DNA from: Caprella mutica
Taxonomy: Eukaryota > Arthropoda > Malacostraca > Amphipoda > Caprellidae
NCBI GenBank assembly: GCA_947561585.1
Contig: CANNZV010001633.1
Span: forward strand, 124,001-188,000
Direction: 5' to 3'
Length of the DNA: 64,000 nucleotides
Shown: one piece after another, positions 37,260 to 49,454 of the stretch
How positions within the stretch are numbered: the first letter of the stretch is position 1
How the letters are laid out: every line of letters begins with the position of its first letter
Notes under the pieces: model-generated
The model's database searches: none
What the model was told of the DNA's origin: nothing
The model's input: the letters and a program-made list of their open reading frames with translations, nothing else
Position numbers and translations under genes: made by a program

Positions 37260-38400
37260 ATACAAATAATAGCTTTGATTGAGGAAGTAGCTAAATTTTG
37301 AAAAATTATTGTAACCCATCCGTATTGATAAGAGTAACGTATGAGAATTCCGTCAACCAGGTGATATGTCTACATAATTACCACCAATATCATAGCTTCA
37401 GCTTTAAGATTGGTATCTTAATAAGAAAATGTTTGGAAAAACCGATGGTTATTAGATGGTATAGCTTTTGTCAGAAATATAATATGTGTCGTGGTCACCT
37501 ATGAATGTGTTGTGTTCCTAAAGTTTCCACTGTTGTGAACGTGGCACGAAAAGAAGACAGTTTTAGTGTATCTCTGTTTATAATACAATAGGTACTTATT
37601 CAACTTCTTCATCTGAAGCTTTCTTTCGACCTCTTGATTGTGGATGATTAAGATGAAAGTAAGAAGTCTTCCTAACTGATGAATTGGTTTACAAATAAAT
37701 CCCACCTTTGATACCTATCGAATTGGTTGAATTTGTACCTATTTGTATTAAATTCGAGTAGGATACAGCCAATGATTCTAATGTGGTACACCACCGTGTG
37801 TGTCTAGCCTTAGTGTAGCTGTGTAGAATTTTATTATATATGCATTTGGCAAACAGTTCTACTCTCTATTTTTATACCAGCAAGTGTTCTTAATATTGTG
37901 TTTCCTATGTTGAAATTATAATCAGTTTTCAAGAGGATTTCGGAAACTAGCGTGAACATATCGACATTTAATAAGTTAAGTCAGTCTGTAACAGAGTCCG
38001 TTTGTTGAAATCGTAATAATGTATAAGGTCCAACTTGTCTCTGAACATGTATCACCTTTTCGAAGATACCAAAACTCCCTAATATTTTTAATTCAGGGAC
38101 CAACAATCCTTGTCATCTAAAATCAATCTAGGAAACATTTCCCTTTGAAACACTCTAGGTATTCCATTTCAAAATCCTGGAAACAAAATCTAATCGAACA
38201 TTTTTGCTGGTTTTAAAATAAGTTTTTTCTATTTATTATTATCATTTTACTAAATTCGTTTTCTAAATCAGAAGATGTTAGATTACTATTCTATTTAGCA
38301 TAGGTAATCTCTAATTAGAAAATCTGTTAAATTACCATCATGTTATTTAATGTCTGAATCGGAAAGTCTATAAAATTATTATAGTGTTATTTAATCTTTT
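37260..38400. other. Intergenic DNA, no gene seen
   Basis: No exon was recognised. Diverged single units of the following 42-bp repeat appear from about 38260. Confidence 0.45.
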
Positions 38401-38402
38401 GA

Positions 38403-38748
38403 ATCGGAAAATTTAAGATTACTGACATGTTACCTATTCTCAGAATCGGAAAATTTAAGATTACTGACATGTTACCTATTCTCAGAATCGGAAAATTTAA
38501 GATTACTGACATGTTACCTATTCTCAGAATCGGAAAATTTAAGATTACTGTCATGTTATCTATTCTCAGAATCGGAAAATCTAAGATTACTGACATGTTA
38601 CCTATTCTCAGAATCGGAAAATCTAAGATTACTGACATGTTATCTATTCTCAGAATCGGAAAATCTAAGATTACTGACATGTTACCTATTCTCAGAATCG
38701 GAAAATCTAAGATTACTGACATGTTATCTATTCTCAGAATCGGAAAAG
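38403..38748. repeat. 42-bp tandem array, about eight copies
   Basis: Units contain GAATCGGAAAATCTAAGATT and ACTGACATGTTACCTATTCT. The 42-bp length keeps frames open on both strands; neither translation looks like a protein family. Confidence 0.95.
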
Positions 38749-39239
38749 TGTTTAAATCTTTTAAATATGTTGATGATTAGAATACTATCGTATTGTGTCT
38801 TAGGATTTTATCAGAATTTGTATAGATTACTTCTAGTTGATTAGAGACTATTTGTGTGTAGGCATTTTGAAATATTAAATCGTTTGTATGAAATTCGTTA
38901 TAGATGAAATATTTTGTTAACTCCGCCTAAGATGTTATTAATAATATTAAAGGCTGTATATAGAAATTTTATTTGTAGTTCATTATTCTTTGTGATTCTA
39001 AATTAATGAATTAAGAATAATTTCCATTTGATGATGACATTATTTTACTATTACTGTACATTTTATAAGTATGCTCTGCATAGATAATTTAAAATATAGT
39101 TTCTATTTTATTTTGATCAATGTATATATATCATAGATATTATGTTAATGAATACATATACAGATGAAGATTCTTGCTTATTTTCCCACGAACAAAATAT
39201 AATCAACTAGTATCAATTTGAGTTTAATTAATTTTTTTT

Positions 39240-40391
39240 CAGTAGTTACAGCGTACCGGATATAAGGAACTGCGAAATATTTTATCAATAGTTCGATAAT
39301 TCTGGTCAAAAGTTGAGGGCCGCCGTGTAAAATGTCTAATTTGTCCATTTAATTCATGTTTAGAATTCATGTTGGTGCATTATTGGAACAATTTTTCATC
39401 ATGACGTCCAATACAGGTCATCAGATGAATGTTGTTGAGTAAAACATGATTGTGTCTCTTTTTCGTGATGGGAATTCGCTCTCAGAGATTCTATGGTCAT
39501 AGGAAGCACCCGAGGTATTCTGCACCAGATTATGGCTCGGTATAAGCAGTATGGAGTTGTTGATTCCAAACAGAAGACTGGGAGACATTACAAAAGAACA
39601 TCCAAAACAGATCATTCAATTGTTAGAAGAATCTTGTGGTTTGCATGACTGTTTGAATACTGCTCACTGATGGTCAAATTTCTCGACTTACTTTACCTCG
39701 GCTTGCAATCACGCGTCCATCCAAATAGAGATCCAAATAGAGAAACTGACGGGGTTTTTTTGCCACAGGTAAGGAAGGGATCAGTTACCTTCTACGATCA
39801 GTTGACCTCCAACATCTGATTTTAATTATGACGACATGCAGTCTACCTTACTGCTAAAAAAGATGACATCTTCTTTGGTGAAGATGAGATCGCTCTAATT
39901 ATCTGGCATCAACAGAGCCGGGACATCAATCTATGAGAGAACGTCTGAAATATAAATGGAGACCGTAGTGAAAAAAAAAACTCAACAAATGTGGAAGAAT
40001 TGTGAATATTTCTGGAGGATATAAGGAAAAAGGATAATTCTTTCAAATTGTGCAAAATTATAAAATTCTGTAGCAGAAGATGTGACAGAGTCATCCAAAA
40101 CAAGTCATTATTCACAAAGTCTAAGTTAATTGCCTTCATCTGTAATTATATTTCAAAGTTTCTGATAGTGTCCGTTAAATTTTAATCATAGCTAAAATAT
40201 ATTGTTTGAAATACAGTATAGATCCATTGATAGAATAATTGTCCATGTGCTCTGAATTTTTTATGAATGCATATCTGCTGTATATGTAATTATGTATAAG
40301 TGTGTAAAATTTCAAGAATGTGTGTTTTGTACTTAGCAATGTGTGAGTAAGACAAGTTGTTCTCGGTGTCCCTTATATTCTGTACGCTACT
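39240..40391 (+). pseudogene. Dead Tc1-like transposon and transposase remnant
   Basis: Diverged terminal inverted repeats start CAGTAGTTACAGCGTACCGG on the left and read TAGTAGCGTACAGAATATAA from the right. Between them, in shifting plus-strand frames with stops, are recognisable parts of a Tc1-type transposase: a helix-turn-helix-like start (about 39400-39600, SLFRDGNSLSEI, RYKQYGVVDSKQKTGRHYKR) and a C-terminal stretch near 39880-40060 (EDEIALIIWHQQSRDINL, NVEELGIFLE) corresponding to the SPDxNPIE region. It aligns with the element at 42495. Inactive. Confidence 0.8.
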
Positions 40392-41841
40392 ATATAGAAT
40401 TTATTACAAAATATTTTAAAATAAGTATTTCGAACATTAAAAATATAACAGAACTTTTTACCTGTATAATATCATGTATTGAGTTCATATGAACTTTTCT
40501 TAGGTAAAAAAACAACAAAAAATACATTATTGATATTGATTCAAAACAAGATGGAATACGTAAATTATGGATATTTGAGTTATGCCATTATTGAGATTAG
40601 TGAGCAATATTTGATTAATATCTTTTTAAATAATGAGCGATTATCATTAAAATTACAACAACACCGTTAAATATTATATTCTGAACACATTTTTACATTA
40701 GTATGTCCTCAAAAATTTAAACAAAGAAAATTTTTATTATACATCACTAACTTCAGTAAAAAGATACATAGGCTGATAAAAAAATAACTGACTTATTTTA
40801 TTAGCTAATAAAATAAAATCGAATAAACCTAGAGTATTGTAACGGACGTCAAATTTACCTCAAATTTTTATTTTCAATATTGATTTGGAAAAATTCAAAA
40901 TACCGAAGTTACCCTGGTAAGATGCTAGGCTAAAAATAACTGAACACATGCAACTAATCAACTTTTTATGCTCCAATCACTCCTAACAAATTCCTACTTT
41001 ATATAGTCAATAATCATTGCTCAATCTATTAAACATTGTAAAACTACTATAAAGTTGATATATAGACTGTATTTAATAATAAATATTCCATAACAAGCTG
41101 ATATACATGATATAGACGGTAGACCATATTATTAGCTTAAAAGATCAGTCGATTTCATCCATCTATGCGCAGCAACTATGTTAACTATTATAAAAACTAT
41201 TAACATGTACGTCACTAGAGATATTTAATTATATTAGGTTTCTTAAACTTGTATTGAGTCTTTAGATTATATGTAATGTAGGAAAATGAATCATCTTGTT
41301 AATATTTAGAAGTTTTTAGTAAAAATGCTACCTATATTATGTGCCTCAGTTAGATGCTATTTACCTATTTATAAATTATAATGACGTAAAATACCCTTTA
41401 CATGTGATTGTTAAATAAGAATCACTATTTGTACATACGTTTATTTTTAACCACATCAGTTAAAAAAATCACATTCGTGAATTTATTTATATTTGTTATT
41501 AAAATGATATCCTCTGAATGATGGCTACAATTTACTGAACATTGTTGCAGTTTTTTTATTTTTTGCGGCAGTTACCCAACATAGAATCGCTACAAATTTG
41601 TAACACGAAGAAACTTGCTTCAAAATACTTTTAATTGTAATAAATAGTTTACAAACATAATTCACCTTTAGAGAAAAATAAAAAAGTTTAATTTCAAAAT
41701 AAGAAATGTAAATGTATAACTATAGAGGAAAGTTTGATAAAAGTGTGCAGTACTTTTAAGTCTAATATTCATTACCGAATGGTTAGGTATCTCGGTTGAA
41801 GTATCATTTGTAATAAGTAACTCGTTTACTGACCTTTTTTT

Positions 41842-41924
41842 TGAAACAAGGGTGGTAGTACATCTAGTGAGGTCGAGCATGATGAATGCTCTCACTAGAA
41901 GTTCAACCATCCTTGTTTCAAAAT
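41842..41924. repeat. Hairpin in left arm
   Basis: GAAACAAGGGTGGTAG and its inverted copy enclose GATGAATGCTCTCACTAG. It is the decayed counterpart of the sharper hairpin at 51186-51280. Confidence 0.75.
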
Positions 41925-41944
41925 AACACTAATTTAAAGTGAAA

Positions 41945-42452
41945 ACATAGAGCAACCGATGTCACTTTGCACTACTCTAACCATAGATAAAGACTGAGAG
42001 AAGTTAGCTCACCAATGAGCATTAACACTGTCAGAGTACTGAAAAATAACGTCACTTTGCACTACTCTGACCATAGATAGAGACTGAGAGAAGTTAGCTC
42101 ACCAATGAGCATTAACACTGTCAGAGTACTGGGAAATAACGTCACTTTGCACTACTCTAACCATAGATAGAGACTGAGAGAAGTTAGCTCACCAATGAGC
42201 ATTAACACTGTCAGAGTACTGGGAAATAACGTCACTTTGTACTACTCTAACCATAGATAAAGACTGAGAGAAGTTAGCTCACCAATGAGCATTAACACTG
42301 TCAGAGTACTGAAAATAACGTCACTTTGCACTACTCTAACCATAGATAAAGACTGAGAGAAGTTAGCTCACCAATGAGCATTAACACTGTCAGAGTACTG
42401 AAAATAACGTCACTTTGCACTACTCTAACCATAGATAAAGACTGAGAGAATA
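41945..42452. repeat. 90-bp tandem array, about 5.6 copies
   Basis: Units start AACGTCACTTTGCACTACTC and contain TCACCAATGAGCATTAACAC. The array is the reverse complement of the right-arm array at 49455-51160. Confidence 0.95.
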
Positions 42453-42729
42453 ACTTCAGATTCTCTATAAATTTGAGTACTTTCTTTGTGTATACAGTAG
42501 TGGCCAAAATATACGGGTAGGCAAGAACAAGTTATCTAAATCTTTAATTTCATAAAAAATGTAAAATAAACATTATTGAAATTTTACATGTATTTTCATA
42601 TAGAGCTCATATGTATTCATATGAAATTTCAAAGCATTTGGACAAATATTCTAGCAACTGTGCGATATTTCACTTCAAACAACAAATTTTGCTCTGGTCA
42701 AAAGTTAAGGGTAGTCATAATAAACGTTT

Positions 42730-43480
42730 TAATATTCATGGATATTGGCAATTACGGTGTCCCAGTCTACTTTTTCGCTTCGACTTCAACAAGTTGGTTT
42801 GCAATCATTTGTCCCTGCATCGAAGCTTTCAATCTCTACAAAGATACGGAATGTGTTACTTATGTTTTGTCATGAGTATGTCGTTTGTCGATTGATCAGT
42901 GGTCGAAAGTACATTCTAGTGATGAATGGAAGAAAAATAGAAATCTTCGGTTCTAATGGGAAAGTACGAATTAAACGTAAAGTAGGGAAAATGTTAATTC
43001 TGAACTGCGTCAAAAAAAGTTAAGTTTGGAGGAGGTAGTGTGATGGTTTGGGGGATCATTTGTTCTGCTGGACATGGTCCCATTGTTTGACAGTACGGAG
43101 GAGTTATTTTAAAAGTATAAATCAGCTCTTTTGTGAGCATACTCTCCCCTATCAACAAGCAGCTGACCCTCAACCACAGAGTTTCAAGCAGGACAACCTA
43201 CCCTACTACTCAGATAAAAAAGTTAGGACCCTATTATAAGATGAAGAAATTGCTCAAATGAGCTGGCCTTCACAGAGTCCTGACATCAATCGAATTGAGA
43301 TTGTTTGGATAATAATTGGAGACTGTACTCAGAGAAGAAACACAACAAATGTGGAAGAATTATGGACATTTTTGGAGGATGAATAGAAGATGGATAACTC
43401 CTATATTTTAAACAAAATTCGTAGAATTTTGTGATACAAGATGTATTGAAATAACATAGGAAAGAATTATTCACAAAATA
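42730..43480 (+). pseudogene. Tc1-type transposase remnant
   Basis: Plus-strand frames with stops and shifts encode GGGSVMVWGIICSAGHGPI (43030-43086), QDNLPYYSDKKVR (43190-43230) and MSWPSQSPDINRIEIVW (43258-43310), which are the motifs around the second and third acidic positions of DD34E transposases, followed by TTNVEELWTFLED. The N-terminal DNA-binding part is poorly preserved. Not functional. Confidence 0.85.
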
Positions 43481-43577
43481 TTAAGTTAATTACCAATATC
43501 CGGGAATATTTCAAAGTTCATGATGGCTACCCTTAACTTTTGAACAGAGCAAAATTTATTGTTTGGGGTGAAATATA

Positions 43578-44783
43578 CCGGGTGGGCCAAAATTCACTTT
43601 ACCATTTTTAAACTTTATTATACACAAACTGTAAAAGATAAACCTAATTAGTAAACTGCGAATGAAAGAAGAATACTTGAAGTTTTTAAAGAAAAATTTC
43701 TTTCAAATAGTTTCCTTCATTATTTAAGCACATATGAACTTTAGCTTTCCTGTGTGTTTTTCATCACTCTTCTCAGCAGATGTTCATTTCTAAGAAATAT
43801 TCGGTTTTAGTTCATCAAGTGTGTCTGTATTATTTACGATTACCTTTTCAATTAAATATTCCAAAAGAAAAACTATTGAGTAGTTATACCAAGCAATGTT
43901 TCCAAAGCGTAATTTTATAGTCGGCCTGGATATGCTGCTCTTAAAAGTGTCCTGGTATCAACTGAATTTTGTAAGGATATAATTTTAAATCCTGTTTTAA
44001 TAGGCACCGTAGTGACGTTGTGGCGAAATACCATTTTTTGTTACAATCTATATACTTTCATTTTGATTATCCTCATTTATTCTTTATATATTCAATTATT
44101 ATCCTGCATTCATCTTTCTTTCATTCCTAACATATATTTTTCATATGCTATTCATTCAAATATCATGTCAAGATGACTTTTTTCTAACCGGCGTAAATCA
44201 GCTGCTCCTAATATTCATTATATGTTGAGTGACGGCAGATGAAGGTTCTAATCGAAAGCCCGCAAACTATCAACTTTGAACTGCGCCGCTACAGACGTGC
44301 GAGATAATCGCAATTATGTTCTACTTTTCTTTCTCGTGGATGTTGAGTAGTCTTCTGTAACACTAAGATTCACACGCTGATTAACTTCTTCAGTGCGAGA
44401 TGGCTTCGGTCTTTCAGTTCGATCTCAGCACATGATTCGGTTCGTCTGAATTTTTTCTATTAGCGCCAGAATGCAGATCTTAGATTACTTCTTGTTAAAA
44501 TTTCTCATAAAACATCTCCTTACTCCAACAACTGATCCATTTAGCTGATAATAATAGTCAACAATAATGTGTTGCTCTTTTTTCCTTATTGAATTTAGCC
44601 ATTTTCAGAGGTTTACGATTTCGCACAATAAAAAGTAGATTTGAAATAACTGAAATATGAAAGTCATATATTTATTTCATTTCACATCTACTATAACTTA
44701 AGGTATTCTTCTTTCATTTGCCGTTTAATAAAGATATGAATCTTTTAATTTCAAAATGGTAAAGTGACTTTTGGTCCACCCGG
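43578..44783. mobile_element. Nested DNA element, CCGGGTGG termini
   Basis: Inverted termini CCGGGTGGGCCAAAATTCAC and CCGGGTGGACCAAAAGTCAC followed by TTTACCATTTT. The left end follows TA, the right flank is CA. Minus-strand frames around 43700-43990 are open in pieces but no transposase motif was identified. Confidence 0.8.
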
Positions 44784-45120
44784 CAGAACTATTGATAGAG
44801 TGTTTGTTCAATGCTTCGAAATTTCATTCGAATACAAATGAGTTCTATATGAAAATACATGCAAAATTTCAATAATGTCTGTTTTGTACTTTTATGAAAT
44901 TGAAGATTTAGATAACTTGCTCTTGCCTACCCTTATACTTTGGCCACTACTGTAGAATTTGCTCAAATATTATTCTTTTTAAAATCAAATTTTTCATGTT
45001 GTAAAATAAACAATTACTATTTTTTGTGACATTCAAATGCTTCAGGTTCATAATTGCGGAAGATTGAAAAATTGTCAATTATATAATACAAATCTTTAGA
45101 TTTAATATTACAGTTATAAC

Positions 45121-45300
45121 CCGGGCTGGGACAATATGCTCTTAAAATTACTGATCCCGAAAATGTTATAGACGGAGAGAAGTAAAGAGTATTGAATGGT
45201 TCTACACCAGCGGTATATAGTATTCGATACCATTTCATTTTGTTTCGTTATTTGATATTTTTGGGATCTATAGTTTTAAGAGCGTATTGTCACAACCCTG
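45121..45300. mobile_element. hAT-type MITE, 180 bp, exact 8-bp duplication
   Basis: Termini CCGGGCTGGGACAATATGCT and CAGGGTTGTGACAATACGCT are inverted. The target duplication GTTATAAC is exact at 45113-45120 and 45301-45308. The right arm of the large inverted repeat keeps the empty site with a single GTTATAAC at 49297-49304. Relatives: 27600-27750 and 59640-59760. Confidence 0.92.
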
Positions 45301-46916
45301 GTTATAACATTTAAAAAAAACACTCTCTTTGTCTAGCCGCAGAAATAAAAAGAACACTTTAATTAGTTTATAATTAGTTTCTCAATTTAATTATTGATAC
45401 AACACTTTTAAATTAAAGAAATAAGAGTAAAAAGCCTATCTTGAATAATGAGCAAAAAAGTAATAAAGCTATTTAATTTTGAAATACTAAACACCTTTTT
45501 TTGTAAAACCTGAGGTAAACTATTCTTAAATCGTATCTGCGTCTGTGGAATTATTATCTAATTATAAAATTATATTCACCTTCTAATAAAACTTAATAAT
45601 TTCTTAAAATAAAACACTGAGAAAATTATAAACTATATTTAAGAGAATATTGCAGAATTTAATAATATTAAACTGTAAACTCAGATATTGTCTTCATATT
45701 GACAAAGCTATAAAATTGCAAATCTTCATTATTCATAGTTATTGAGTCTTCAATTATCTCTCTGATATATTTCTATTATAGTATCAATTAATCAATTATT
45801 GTATTAATTTTCTACAGTCGACCATTGAAATTACTATAGAACATTAATTAATGTATTCCGTTATCAAAATATTTCATTCTTTCATTTATGATAGTTACCC
45901 TCAAAAATTATTTCTCTATCTAAATTTTCAACTACTAGTATAGAATCAATTGAATGTTATTCAGTATAAAAATTAGTTATGTATTAATCTTTTTAACAGC
46001 GCAAAAATAATTAAAATCTTACTCCCTTAATAACAAAGTCATAACAACGACAAATTGTTTTCTCATTTTATCAGCGTTCCGTCGAAGAGTATATATTTAA
46101 AATTTTCATGTTTTCTATCGGATTGAATTTGTATTTGTAATGAGAAGATATTTTTACAAAGTTTCTCCGAACTGCTCCTTAGTCGGTACCGTAGCAGGTG
46201 TTAGCTGACCCTAGCTCCTATTACTTGCTTACTTCGAAGTATATCAAACATCCTAAAAACAGCAACAGCTCTACAACTTCTCACCTAAACCTAATTACAA
46301 AGTAACTAATAGTAAGTAACTAGCTGACATTTTGTCTAATTGAAATTGTATGAGAAGTTAAACTTTCACAAAGGACATCACTTTAAAATAATCCACCACT
46401 TTTAGCTGTACACTCATCACAAAACAAATACAAAGTATAATCAACTCCGCAATAACCTCTTATCAGTGTTGGTAGAGTCGCGTTTTCACTCATAAGTTGT
46501 CTGCTTGAAGTCACTTAAAGAAATGATCGGCATTTACGAAAAAACTAAGAGTCCAACTTGCATAAATGGAAACAACTGCACATCAATCAGGTTTTTAACA
46601 TTAGTATTACAACATATATTATATTTCTGATTAACGTAAATAATTTTTTTGTTTATAACCTAGCTCGTTTATAAAATTGTAGCATTAACAAAGCACCTTA
46701 TTGAGTAAAAAATTATCTAATGATCCAATTTAATGATTTTTCTACAGAAACGCAAAAATATAAGAAATAGATTCTGTTGAAAATTTATTTTCTATACTTA
46801 TCATTTGCAAGCAGAAGTTTTTACAACCAATTCACAATGGTTTTGCTTAAAAAATCTTTGAAACATATTGTAGACCATTTATACCACTTCTTTTAATTAC
46901 TTAAATGTTGCTCAGT

Positions 46917-47110
46917 GACAACAGATAAACTCACAAAGTGAACTGTGTCCCACCCATTCAATGATGCTTAAGTATACAGTACAACTCCTCTGCAATACAA
47001 TCCTCTATAGTGAATGTAGTGTCCTGAATCATTCATTATAGAGGAGCTCAGCTGTAGTTTAAAACTTTTGAAAGGGTGGGACACAGTTCACTTTGTGAGC
47101 TGTTGTCTAC
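46917..47110. repeat. Inverted repeat enclosing a MITE fragment
   Basis: CACAAAGTGAACTGTGTCCC at the left is mirrored by GGGACACAGTTCACTTTGTG at the right. Between them AATCCTCTATAGTGAATG and ATTATAGAGGAG pair as an inner hairpin. Confidence 0.8.
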
Positions 47111-47130
47111 TATTTTCATCTCGTTTACAG

Positions 47131-47933
47131 TCACATGATGCCACCTCAAATGTTGTGATGAGTGATACTATCCTGACCCACAGTGATTGCACCAAGTACT
47201 TGGGAGTGGAACTTGACAGTAGACTTAAATTGTATTCTCATATTTTCTATATCTCTGACAAGTGAGTATTTAACTTTCACAGACCCTTTGTTCTATAGGA
47301 CGGAAATTTTAAAAGTTGAAGGTGTTTTTTCCTGGCTGTCTATATGTATAAGAGCCTTCACTCATTTAACTTTTTTTTTTTTTTTTTGTTTAAAAAGACA
47401 ATATTTTTCCATTAAAAACAAGAAGGATAAAATCTTTACAGAAGAGGAAATTCCTTCAGGAACTACGAGTGAGGGGTTGAGTTCCCTGAAGGGGTGGACC
47501 CGACCCTCTAAAACCTCGCCTTCGCGGCTGAGAGGATGCTGAAGGCATTCCCTCTCTGGATCGCAAGAGCCATTCGCTGTTGGAACCAGGCAGACTCCCT
47601 TGGATCATTCGTTGTCTCAACAAGGCGTCTACCTATGGACTTCATGATTAAGGAGGTCGTTCTACCGTACGCTCCTGTGGTCTCTATAGCAATTGGCTCA
47701 AATATGTATGCATCTCCAAGGGCGGAGTATTTAACTTGCCAGTCCATTCTTATGAAACCAGACAGAGAGGTGGTGATCTGTTGGTCTATTACCCACGACT
47801 TACGTTATCCAGGCAAAATGTTATGCTTGCTGGTACTCGATTGTGGATCTCTCTGCCTGCGGATGTAAAGAATAGCGAATCTCTTTCTATATTCAAGAGG
47901 TCTCTTAAAAATACATTACCTAAATTCATATAA
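47131..47933 (+). pseudogene. CR1/jockey-type LINE reverse transcriptase C-terminus, interrupted
   Basis: The plus strand reads DCTKYLGVELDSRLKLYSHI (about 47183-47250), then PLFYRTEILKVEGVFSWLSI (47280-47350), and after an interruption HSYETRQRGG and RLWISLPADVKNSESLSIFK before a stop at 47933. These match the thumb and C-terminal tail seen in CR1/jockey-like reverse transcriptases. Frames shift between pieces. The interruption (47370-47748) is another, minus-strand, retroelement. Confidence 0.8.
47370..47748 (-). pseudogene. 5'-truncated retroelement insertion with poly(A) tail
   Basis: A run of 18 T at about 47371-47388 is the poly(A) tail of a minus-strand insertion. The minus frame from 47747 down to 47508 encodes FEPIAIETTGAYGRTTSLIM, IGRRLVETTNDPRE and ALAIQRGNAFSIL, a C-terminal motif seen in many animal reverse-transcriptase-type proteins. 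The 5' end is cut at about 47748, as usual for target-primed insertions. No target duplication was confirmed. Confidence 0.75.
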
Positions 47934-49454
47934 GGCTAAAAACTAGCTTCTTCCCACAATTGATTGTAGAAAAAAAAATCCTAAATGAAAAATAATCAAA
48001 TTGAATAGTTGCATTAACCCTGAAAATTTTCAAATTTGTATAATAATTTTAACTTTTTATCTTAGGGAGATGGTCCCCTAAAGTGACTTCAAGCAGAAAG
48101 ATAATCAGTGAAAAAGCGACTCTACCAACACTGATAAGAGGTTATTGCGTAGTTGCTTATACTTTGTATTGTTTTCTTGTAACTGTGATGAGTGTACAGC
48201 TAAAAGTGGTGGATTATTTTATAAAGTGTTGTCCTATAAATTCAATCCGACTAGATGATCAAATATTGTTAGCTATATACAAATAGTTCTCGTATATTAG
48301 TTTCTTTGTAATGAGGTTTGGGTGAGAAGTTGTAGAGTTGTTGCTTTTTTAGGATGTTTTTACTTCGAAGTCAGCAAGTAGCAAGAGCCAGGGTTAGCTA
48401 ACACCTGCTACGGTACCGACTAGGGAGCAGTTCGGAGAAACTTTGTAAAAATATCTTCTCATTACAAATACAAATTCAATCCGATAGAAATAAAGATAAT
48501 TTTAGAAATATACTCTCCGACGGAATGCAGATAAAATGAGAAAACAATTTGTGGTTGTTATGACTTTGTTATAAAAGTGGGAAGATTTTAATTATTTTTG
48601 CACTGTTTAAAAGATTAATACATAACTAATTTTTATAGTAAATAATATTGAATTAATCCCATACAAGTAGTTGAAAATTTAAGTAGAGAAATAATTTTTA
48701 GGGGTAACTATTATAAAAGAAAAAATGAAATAATTCAGTAACGGAATCCATAATCTTTTGTTTTACATCAATTTTAATGGTCTATTTCAGAAAATTAATA
48801 CAATAATTAATTAATTAATACTATAATAGAGATATAAAGTTGAAATTTAGGACTATATTACTAATTAAAAATGAATATTTGCAAATATTTAGCGTCGTCA
48901 GTATGCAGACCATATCTGAGTTTACAGTTTAATATTGCAAAGTTCTGCAATATTCTCTTAAAAAGTTTATAATTTTCTCAGTGTTTTATTTTAAGAAATT
49001 ATTAAGTTTTGTTAGAAGGTGAATATAATTTCATAATTAGATAATAATTCCACAGACGCAGATACGATTTAAGAATAGTTTACCTCAGGTTATAAAATAT
49101 AAGGTGTTTAGTATTTCAAAATTAAATAGCTTTATTACTTTTTTGCTAATTATTCAAGATAGGCTTTTTACTTTAATTTCTTTAATTTAGACTATAGAGT
49201 ATCGTCTGAATAATAAAATAATTAAACTCTTTATAAACTTCTTAAAGTGTTCGTGATATATTTTTCAGCTTGGCTAGATAAAGAGAGTTTTTAGATGTTA
49301 TAACAGTGCTATTATATCAAAGGTAGGTAGGCTTCTTTTTTAAATTTATAATTTCTCAATATTTCGCAATGATGAACCTGAATATTTTTTTAATGGGGAC
49401 ATAAAATGGTTACAAAATGTTTATTTTGCTATATAGAAAATATGATTTTAAAAA

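Larger units (their letters stand above)
42495..44952 (+). mobile_element. Tc1-like transposon with nested insertion
   Basis: Terminal inverted repeats start CAGTAGTGGCCAAAATATAC and CAGTAGTGGCCAAAGTATAA and extend, interrupted, for more than 200 bp (both sides carry TTTTGCTCTG and AAAAGTTAAGGGTAG). TA flanks both ends. An element of 1.2 kb (43578-44783) sits in the right inverted repeat. Confidence 0.9.
46515..48079. other. Spacer of the large inverted repeat
   Basis: Unique to the centre. It holds a hairpin (46917-47110) that encloses a CCTCTATAGTGAA fragment, and two retroelement remnants listed separately. No intact gene. Confidence 0.7.

Noticed and set aside
43048..43474. Short plus- and minus-strand frames as independent genes
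   Set aside because: They are pieces of, or opposite to, a decayed Tc1 transposase.
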